Below are positions 7,429-12,021 of a DNA stretch of 13,501 nt, in pieces. This stretch comes from Acidimicrobiales bacterium (GTDB taxonomy: Bacteria; Actinomycetota; Acidimicrobiia; Acidimicrobiales; RAAP-2). Both the position numbers and the translations under genes were made by a program. Below the pieces are notes generated by a model. It was not told the origin of the DNA. It worked only from the letters and a program-made list of their open reading frames with translations, and ran no database searches. Each line of letters starts with the position of its first letter. Position 1 is the stretch's first letter. The stretch is taken from assembly GCA_017883105.1 (NCBI GenBank), contig JADGOF010000021.1, forward strand, positions 1-13,501, in the 5' to 3' direction.

Positions 7429-8135
7429 GACTCGTCTCCTTCAGTTGCCGCCCCGATGGTGACCGGTTCGGTGCTGGTGACCGGTTCACCGGGCGGGGCG
7501 AACGGTGGCACGACCCCGCGTAGACGCACCATCAGTACGTGGATGGCCACGATGACACCGACGATGAGGGGCAGCAGCACGATGTGCCACATGAGCATCT
7601 GGCCGAAGTTGAGGACGTTGAAGACCGCTCCGGCCCCGGTCGAGTTGATCCCGTCCTTGGCCTGGGTGGAGATCCACTGGGAGTCGAAGTTCTGCTGGGA
7701 CAGGTAGCCGGTGAAGGCTGTTCCCACCGACAGAACAAAGGCGACGATGCCGGTGATCCAGGTCGCACGCCTGCGCCCCCGCCAGGCGGCCATGAAGAAC
7801 TTGCCCCACAGGTGGATGACCATGGCGAAGAACATCAGCTCGACACTCCAAAGATGGAGGGAGTTCACGAAGTGGCCGGTGCTGGAGACGTGCCACCACA
7901 ACGGCCCGAAGATGGACAACACGATGCCGGTGAGGATGACCACGGCCAGTGCTGACATGGTCAGGATGCCGAACACGTAGATCCACGACGCCACGTAGGC
8001 CGGTTGACGGTCCGGCATCAGGCGCTCGGGCGGCAGGGCAGCCACCGCAGCATGACGCAGCTTGGCCGTCAGCTGGTCGGCGTCCTCCGGCCGGTCGGCG
8101 GCGACGTTGCTCGGCAAATCGGTGTCGATGGTCAT
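7425..8135 (-). CDS. b6-like di-heme cytochrome b (N-terminal domain only)
   Basis: A 236-residue, four-helix membrane cytochrome matching the N-terminal half of cytochrome b, or cytochrome b6 alone. Two histidine pairs are visible: His94/His108 in helix B (SLHLWSVELMFFAMVIHLW, 13 residues between) and His184/His199 in helix D (MWHIVLLPLIVGVIVAIHV, 14 between). The 14-residue spacing is the b6/menaquinol type; mitochondrial cytochrome b has 13. A loop basic patch WRGRRRATW follows helix B. The usual helix C-D loop LPW is replaced by TGYLSQQNFDSQW. There is no cysteine anywhere, so the covalent heme c(n) of b6f-type enzymes is not expected. GGAGGAG lies 7 nt before ATG 8135. Overlaps both neighbours by ATGA. 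Predicted role: transmembrane electron transfer, probably with menaquinone; the partner is unidentified. Confidence 0.9.
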   Translation of the reverse strand: MTIDTDLPSNVAADRPEDADQLTAKLRHAAVAALPPERLMPDRQPAYVASWIYVFGILTMSALAVVILTGIVLSIFGPLWWHVSSTGHFVNSLHLWSVELMFFAMVIHLWGKFFMAAWRGRRRATWITGIVAFVLSVGTAFTGYLSQQNFDSQWISTQAKDGINSTGAGAVFNVLNFGQMLMWHIVLLPLIVGVIVAIHVLMVRLRGVVPPFAPPGEPVTSTEPVTIGAATEGDES

Positions 8136-8323
8136 CGATCATCTCCTCCGTGGCGGCGGAACGGGATCAGGATGGCGGCGAAGAAGACGATCACCATCAG
8201 GATGATGACGATCAGATTGGCCACCGATAGCTGGATGAATCCCCAGTTGATGTAGTGCCCGGGCCCGGTGAGATTGAAGACACTCCCGAGCACCTGGATC
8301 AAAGCTGTTGACAACGTCTGCAT
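8132..8323 (-). CDS. Small single-helix membrane protein, first gene of cytochrome b operon
   Basis: A 63-residue protein with an amphipathic N-terminal stretch (1-20), an aromatic/Gly segment around GPGHYINWGF (20-29), one long hydrophobic helix (about 30-54) and a basic C-terminus RRHGGDDR. ATG 8323 has a perfect AGGAGG 9 nt upstream, and its TGA overlaps the cytochrome b start as ATGA. The strong SD and coupling make it a real gene despite its size. By position and topology it is probably a small structural subunit of the cytochrome b complex, analogous to the one-helix subunits of other cytochrome bc/b6f enzymes. That role is inference. His23 could be a ligand or a quinone contact. Not a family I can name. 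Confidence 0.8.
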   Translation of the reverse strand: MQTLSTALIQVLGSVFNLTGPGHYINWGFIQLSVANLIVIILMVIVFFAAILIPFRRHGGDDR

Positions 8324-8346
8324 AGTGCATGACCTCCTGGGTTGTG

Positions 8347-8352
8347 AGGTTA
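8347..8352 (-). promoter_or_regulatory. Candidate -10 box of cytochrome b operon
   Basis: TAACCT on the minus strand (8352 to 8347), 24 nt before ATG 8323. A transcript would start near 8340, just ahead of the AGGAGG site. That start places the DosR-like box centre (8382.5) about 42.5 bp upstream, the usual position for DevR/DosR activation. No good -35 hexamer is seen, as expected for an activator-dependent promoter. The start site is predicted, not known. Confidence 0.4.
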
Positions 8353-8375
8353 GGGACGGATCGAGAGTCCCACCA

Positions 8376-8389
8376 GGGCCGAAAGTCCC
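8376..8389 (-). promoter_or_regulatory. DosR/DevR-like box upstream of cytochrome b operon
   Basis: On the minus strand the site reads GGGACTTTCGGCCC, an imperfect palindrome matching 12 of 14 positions of the known DosR core GGGACTWWAGTCCC. It lies 53 bp before the start of the small membrane protein gene. A near-identical site is at 9923-9936. DosR/DevR is the response regulator of hypoxia, NO and CO sensing in mycobacteria and other actinobacteria. Whether this genome encodes DosR is not visible here. Confidence 0.55.
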
Positions 8390-8438
8390 GCGTCTTGATG
8401 TGCCGGCCGGAAATGGGTCCCCAACCTATGCCGATCAG

Positions 8439-8454
8439 TCCTCCGAACGGAGGA
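8439..8454 (-). terminator. Hairpin directly after alpha/beta hydrolase stop
   Basis: Inverted repeat with 7-bp arms, TCCTCCG-nn-CGGAGGA, beginning 1 bp after the hydrolase TGA (8458-8456). It is well placed to end the 9846-8456 transcript and to separate it from the cytochrome b operon. No T tract follows, which is common for actinobacterial terminators but weakens the call. Confidence 0.45.
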
Positions 8455-8455
8455 T

Positions 8456-9412
8456 TCACGCATCTTCTCGGCCCCGCCGCAATCGGTCGCGCTGCTCCTC
8501 AGGGGCGAAGGTGGCGGCCTCCGTGGTGCGCAGAAAGTCACGCAGGATGCCTACGAAGGCGACAGGGTCCTCCGACTGGGGGAAGTGGCCGACTCCGGGC
8601 ATGATCTCCAACCGACCGCTGGGAATGGCCTCGAGGGCCTGGTAGGCGTGGGAGAGCGGGATGATTCTGTCCCGGTCCCCCCAGACGATGAGGGTGGGGA
8701 TGCCCTCGGCCAGGTAGAGGCGGTCCATGGCGCTCACGCTCTGCCCGCCCGGGCTGATCACGGACCGTATGGTGCGAAGGAAGGCCCGGCGGCTCTCGGG
8801 GTCGGTCAACGACCGGTAGGAGCGCCACATCTCCACGGCTCGAGCGTTGCGGATACCGCGTTGATGGGCGAACCTGGCGACGGCATCACCCCAGCCGCGC
8901 ATGAAGGAAGGGAACAGCGCCGGCAGGACATACTCCGCCGCCGGCAGGGTGATCAGGCGGAGCATCCAAGTCACCTCGGGCCCCAGCCCGCCGGCATCCA
9001 CCAGTACGAGGCGCTCGCACTGGTCGGGGAACTGGTAGGCGAACTGCATGGCCACGCCACCACCGAAGGACTGCCCGACCACGGTGGCCCGCTCGATGCC
9101 GAGCACCTGGAGCAGGTCGCGCATCCCGCTGGCGAAGTTGCCCAGCGAGTAGTCCCCCGGGGGTTTGGCCGAACGACCGTGACCGAGGAAGTCCGGAGCC
9201 ACCACCCGGTACTCCCCCTGGAGCAGCTCCATGGTGGGGATCCACGTCCGGGAACTACCGGCAATCCCATGGAGCAGCAAGAGAACCGGCCCCTTGCCTC
9301 CCGACCGGTAGCCGATCCGGTGGCCGTGGATGGTCACGTACGTGACCGGAAAGCTGCCCTCCGGACCCTCCTCCTGTCCCGGCTGGCCCGGACTCGTCGA
9401 CCCGTGTTCCAT
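8456..9412 (-). CDS. Alpha/beta hydrolase
   Basis: A 318-residue soluble serine hydrolase of the alpha/beta fold. The oxyanion motif is LLLLHGIAGSSRTW (HG at 48-49), the nucleophile elbow GQSFGG with Ser115, the acid WGDRDRIIP (probably Asp248) and the base GVGHFPQSEDP with His276. The core spans about 23-297. A cap-like insertion rich in Leu, Pro and Phe (about 145-200) would define the substrate, and a charged tail ends the protein. The start at 9412 lies 8 bp after the stop of the upstream repeat-tail protein and lacks a clear SD, so it is probably translated by coupling. Substrate unknown. Beside a phasin-like protein, a polyhydroxyalkanoate- or lipid-related esterase is a reasonable guess, but esterase, lactonase or epoxide-hydrolase-like activities are equally possible. 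Confidence 0.9.
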   Translation of the reverse strand: MEHGSTSPGQPGQEEGPEGSFPVTYVTIHGHRIGYRSGGKGPVLLLLHGIAGSSRTWIPTMELLQGEYRVVAPDFLGHGRSAKPPGDYSLGNFASGMRDLLQVLGIERATVVGQSFGGGVAMQFAYQFPDQCERLVLVDAGGLGPEVTWMLRLITLPAAEYVLPALFPSFMRGWGDAVARFAHQRGIRNARAVEMWRSYRSLTDPESRRAFLRTIRSVISPGGQSVSAMDRLYLAEGIPTLIVWGDRDRIIPLSHAYQALEAIPSGRLEIMPGVGHFPQSEDPVAFVGILRDFLRTTEAATFAPEEQRDRLRRGREDA

Positions 9413-9420
9413 GGGACCGG

Positions 9421-9846
9421 CTACGCCCGGGCCACTGCCTTCTTCTTGGCCGGTGCCCGCTTGGCCGTCACCTTCTTCGCCACTGCCTTCTTCTTGGCCG
9501 GTGCCCGCTTGGCCGTCACCTTCTTCGCCACTGCCTTCTTCTTGGCCGGTGCCCGCTTGGCCACCCGCCGGGTGACGGCCCGGCCCGCATCGGCCGCCCG
9601 GTCCGTCTGTTCGTTGATGGTCTTCACCACATCGTTGACCATCTTGCGCTGACCTTTGATGACCCGTTCGGCGAAGTCGAACACGTCGTCGACCAAGCGC
9701 TCGACATCGTTCGAGATCGGCGGAACGAACCGCTCGGTCTCCTTGCTGATGCTGTTCGCCAGCTGTCGGCTGGCCTCGATCAACTCGTCCTGAGCCCGTT
9801 CGATGAGGTGCTCGATCTGCTGTCGCACATCCCTGGTTTCAGCCAT
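9421..9846 (-). CDS. PhaF/histone-H1-like protein with Lys/Ala-rich repeat tail
   Basis: A 141-residue protein in two parts. Residues 1-92 are heptad-rich and mostly helical (VRQQIEHLIERAQDELIEA..., FDFAERVIKGQRKMVNDVV), like a coiled-coil or phasin-like segment. Residues 93-141 form a strongly basic tail of 16-residue repeats, AKRAPAKKKAVAKKVT, at 96-111, 112-127 and a truncated copy at 128-141. This layout matches PhaF-type phasins, which bind polyhydroxyalkanoate granules and the nucleoid, and also actinobacterial H1-like nucleoid proteins. It carries no enzyme motif. ATG 9846 has GGAAGG 8 nt upstream. It leads the operon with the alpha/beta hydrolase, and a DosR-like box lies 77 bp upstream. 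DNA binding through the tail is likely; granule binding is inference. Confidence 0.82.
   Translation of the reverse strand: MAETRDVRQQIEHLIERAQDELIEASRQLANSISKETERFVPPISNDVERLVDDVFDFAERVIKGQRKMVNDVVKTINEQTDRAADAGRAVTRRVAKRAPAKKKAVAKKVTAKRAPAKKKAVAKKVTAKRAPAKKKAVARA
9431..9562 (-). repeat. 48-bp tandem repeat, about 2.75 copies, within coding tail
   Basis: Unit boundaries lie at 9431, 9479 and 9527. The first two 48-bp copies are identical at the DNA level and the third matches for 36 bp before diverging. Each unit encodes one 16-residue Lys/Ala/Pro/Val repeat. DNA identity beyond codon constraint implies recent duplication or conversion, so copy number may vary between strains. Confidence 0.95.
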
Positions 9847-9922
9847 GAGTCATTCCTTCCGTCTCCATTGAGTTTCCGACCCCTCTGCAACCCATGCTCA
9901 ACCATTCCGATCGGCTTGACGA

Positions 9923-9936
9923 GGGCAGAAAGTCCC
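9923..9936 (-). promoter_or_regulatory. DosR/DevR-like box between phasin-like and acyltransferase genes
   Basis: On the minus strand it reads GGGACTTTCTGCCC, differing at one position from the box at 8376-8389 and matching 11 of 14 positions of the DosR core. It lies 77 bp before ATG 9846 and has the same orientation relative to that gene as the first box has to its operon. A weak -10-like GAGCAT (9899 to 9894, minus) sits at the spacing expected for a box at -42.5. It could also affect the divergent acyltransferase gene at 9993. Confidence 0.5.
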
Positions 9937-9992
9937 ATCGTGATGCCGGAGCACCGAACCGGGTCCGGACCGGGAGCAGACGGAAGGGTCGA

Positions 9993-11000
9993 ATGGCCCT
10001 AGTTGGACCCGGCGCCGGGCGCGACAACCGAACCATGGAAGCTGGCAACGACGTGGCCAACGACATGACGCAGCGTTCCCTGACATCGCCTGCCGGGTCG
10101 GACGGGCGCGGGGCGGACCGTGCCAAGGGCCCGCTCGCCCCCCTGGTCCGGCGCATCGAGCACGAGCACAGCGCCGATGCCGTCCGTCGGGATCCGGAGT
10201 ACATCGAGCGTCAGCTGCAGGCGGTGCGTAGGTACACCAACTACTTCTCCCCCGAGGTCCGGGGAATCGAGTATCTCCCCGCGGAAGGTCCCGCGCTGCT
10301 GGTCGGCAATCACAACGCCCTCTTCTACATGCCCGACACCTGGGTCACCGCCCTGGCCATCATCGACCGCCGTGGGACCGAGCATCCTGCGTACACCCTC
10401 ACCTACGACCTCCTTCTCACCGTTCCCGTGGTGGGGCCGTTCCTCCGGCGCATCGGCGCCATCCCCGCCGGCAGCCACGAAGCAGAGGCGGCGTTGACCC
10501 AAGGGGCCCTGGTCCTCGACTACCCGGGTGGTGACTGGGAGGCGTGCCGGCCCTGGCTGGACCGCAACAGCATCGATTTCGGCGGCCGCACCGGGTTCGT
10601 CCGCCTTGCCCTGCGTACCGGTGTCCCGGTGATACCCGTGGTGGCCCATGGCAGCCACGATTCGGTGATCGTGGTCTCCCGTGGCGAGGGAATCGCCCGG
10701 TTGCTCGGCCTGGGCGCCATGCGCATCAAGGTCTTCCCGATCATGCTGGGGCCCCTCGGACTGGCAACCGTGCTCACCCCACCACCACCGCTGCCCACCT
10801 CGATCACCGTCGAGTTCCTCCCGCCCATCCACTGGAGCAGCCTCGGTCCGGACGCCGCCGACGACCCCGAGGTCGTTGACCGTTGTGCCGCCGAGGTGGC
10901 CGGTGTGATGCAGGTCGCCCTCGACCGGCTCCGTGTCGAACGTGCGCACCCGCTCCGTCGGGGCATCACCAACCTGGTCTCCCGTGCCTTCTCCCACTGA
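9993..11000 (+). CDS. Lysophospholipid/glycerol acyltransferase (PlsC-like, TMEM68 type)
   Basis: Predicted acyltransferase of the PlsC/LPLAT superfamily acting on glycerolipids at the membrane, 335 residues from this start. The catalytic block is GNHNALFYMPD (105-115), spaced His-X7-Asp instead of the textbook HX4D, as in the TMEM68-like subgroup. The glycerol-phosphate motif region is LDYPGGDWEACRP (175-187), followed by GFVRLALRTGVPVIPVVAHGSHD. The N-terminal 50 residues are polar. ATG 9993 is chosen because GGAAGG lies about 5 nt upstream; later ATGs at 10035 and 10065 and an earlier ATG at 9894 lack a comparable SD. It may take part in phospholipid or triacylglycerol synthesis. Transcribed divergently from the phasin-like gene and overlapping the next gene. 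Confidence 0.87.
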   Translation: MALVGPGAGRDNRTMEAGNDVANDMTQRSLTSPAGSDGRGADRAKGPLAPLVRRIEHEHSADAVRRDPEYIERQLQAVRRYTNYFSPEVRGIEYLPAEGPALLVGNHNALFYMPDTWVTALAIIDRRGTEHPAYTLTYDLLLTVPVVGPFLRRIGAIPAGSHEAEAALTQGALVLDYPGGDWEACRPWLDRNSIDFGGRTGFVRLALRTGVPVIPVVAHGSHDSVIVVSRGEGIARLLGLGAMRIKVFPIMLGPLGLATVLTPPPPLPTSITVEFLPPIHWSSLGPDAADDPEVVDRCAAEVAGVMQVALDRLRVERAHPLRRGITNLVSRAFSH

Positions 11001-11826
11001 GGCGCCGCGCCGGCCGCGCCGGAGACTCGTGTGGTGGATCGTCGGTGGCCTGGCCGCATGCATGATCGCGGGGATCGGGCTCTTCGCCTATCTGTGGATG
11101 CAGTCCAACCCGAGGCCGTTGGCGCCTTCGGTGGCCGTGCAACGGTTTCGGCGGGGCGAACGGGGCCACGATCCGGCGGACGGACCTGGTCCCACCCGGG
11201 GGATCTACCTCTATCGGGGCTCGGGCACCGAGAAGATCTCGGTGCCGCCCAAGTCGCAGACCGAGGGACCCGGGTTCCCGGGCACGGTGGCCGACCGCCC
11301 CGGCGGTTGCTTCGATTTCCGACTGGACTTCTCCGACGTCCACTGGCAGAGCTGGACCTACTGCCTGCGGAACGGGGCGCTGGTGACCACGTCGAAGGCC
11401 GGGTACTACCTGTGGGACTTCGTCGCCTTCAGCGTCGACGACACGTCGACCTTCACCTGCAGTCCCGCCGGCGTCACCATCCCGGCCCAGCTGGTCGTCG
11501 GTACCCGCCACACCGTGTCGTGCACGGGGAAAAACGACCATCTCTCCACCGGGCCCGTGTACATGCGGGGCACGTCGACTGTCCTCGCCACCGGGACGTT
11601 GCGGGTGGGCACGAGCAGTGTGCCGGCGGTGCGGGTCCGAGAGAAGGTGGCCTTCACCGGTGGCCAGCAGGGCACGAACGAGTCCGACACCTGGTTCTCG
11701 GTGGCCGACGGTCTTCCGCTGCGAGGGACATGGAGCACCGTGGTGTCCACCCCGTCCCCGGTCGGAAACTCCACGCTCCGGGCCAGTGGGGATTTCACCC
11801 TGGAGTCCACCACCCCGCAGCGCTGA
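10984..11826 (+). CDS. Membrane-anchored extracytoplasmic protein of unknown function
   Basis: About 280 residues, no family recognised. A short basic N-terminus (PRRPRRR) precedes a single helix (about 17-38), then an outside domain of about 240 residues rich in Thr, Ser, Gly and Val with beta-like periodicity. Four outside cysteines (about 109, 127, 159, 180) could form two disulfides. The sequence includes a FDFRLDFSDVHWQSWTYC block and a later WFSVADGLPLRGTW block. The positive-inside rule predicts the domain faces outward. The start is uncertain: GTG 10984 overlaps the acyltransferase end by 17 bp, GTG 10933 would lengthen it, and GTG 11029 with GGAG 4 nt upstream would start right at the helix. 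The overlap suggests co-expression with the acyltransferase, hence possibly an envelope or lipid-related role. Confidence 0.72.
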   Translation: MPSPTEAPRRPRRRLVWWIVGGLAACMIAGIGLFAYLWMQSNPRPLAPSVAVQRFRRGERGHDPADGPGPTRGIYLYRGSGTEKISVPPKSQTEGPGFPGTVADRPGGCFDFRLDFSDVHWQSWTYCLRNGALVTTSKAGYYLWDFVAFSVDDTSTFTCSPAGVTIPAQLVVGTRHTVSCTGKNDHLSTGPVYMRGTSTVLATGTLRVGTSSVPAVRVREKVAFTGGQQGTNESDTWFSVADGLPLRGTWSTVVSTPSPVGNSTLRASGDFTLESTTPQR

Positions 11827-11912
11827 GCAGGACGGGACCGGCCTCCCATGACGGTCGGAGTGGAACCGCCCGAACCACCCGCACAGATGGCGCGGTGAAC
11901 ATTCATGCGACC

Positions 11913-11928
11913 GAAACGCTCCTGAAAC
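11913..11928 (+). promoter_or_regulatory. Direct repeat GAAAC-n6-GAAAC upstream of glutamine synthetase gene
   Basis: Two exact GAAAC pentamers separated by 6 nt (11-bp period), about 95 bp before ATG 12022, with a GTGAAC at 11895-11900. Actinobacterial GlnR sites combine GTnAC and GAAAC half-sites with 6-nt spacers, so this may be a nitrogen-control operator. The GTnAC half-sites are not in the expected positions, so the match is partial. The rest of 11827-12021 shows no gene; the SD is GAGGAG about 10 nt before ATG 12022. Confidence 0.3.
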
Positions 11929-12021
11929 GAGCCACCCCTAGCTTGATGGCTGACAAACCAGGCGGACAGGAGTGCGCCAGCACCGAACGCCCGCTCACCA
12001 CACCAGAGGAGCGACTGACCC

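Noticed and set aside
8353..8371. GGGAC...GTCCC inverted repeat next to the first DosR-like box
   Set aside because: Its half-site spacing is 5 bp too long for a DosR site and it overlaps the promoter core, so chance or a different element is more likely.
8139..8459. Minus-strand frame (about 106 codons) overlapping the small membrane protein
   Set aside because: Starts inside the hydrolase end, covers the promoter and hairpin, and has no SD-supported start; the 63-residue frame has a perfect SD.
9999..11063. Minus-strand frame of about 354 codons opposite the acyltransferase
   Set aside because: No recognisable domain, antisense to a clear acyltransferase, and shadow-like composition.
11834..11847. 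Third possible DosR-like box, GGGACCGGCCTCCC
   Set aside because: Matches only 9 of 14 core positions, lacks the central A/T pair, and sits about 180 bp before the glutamine synthetase start with no supporting -10.
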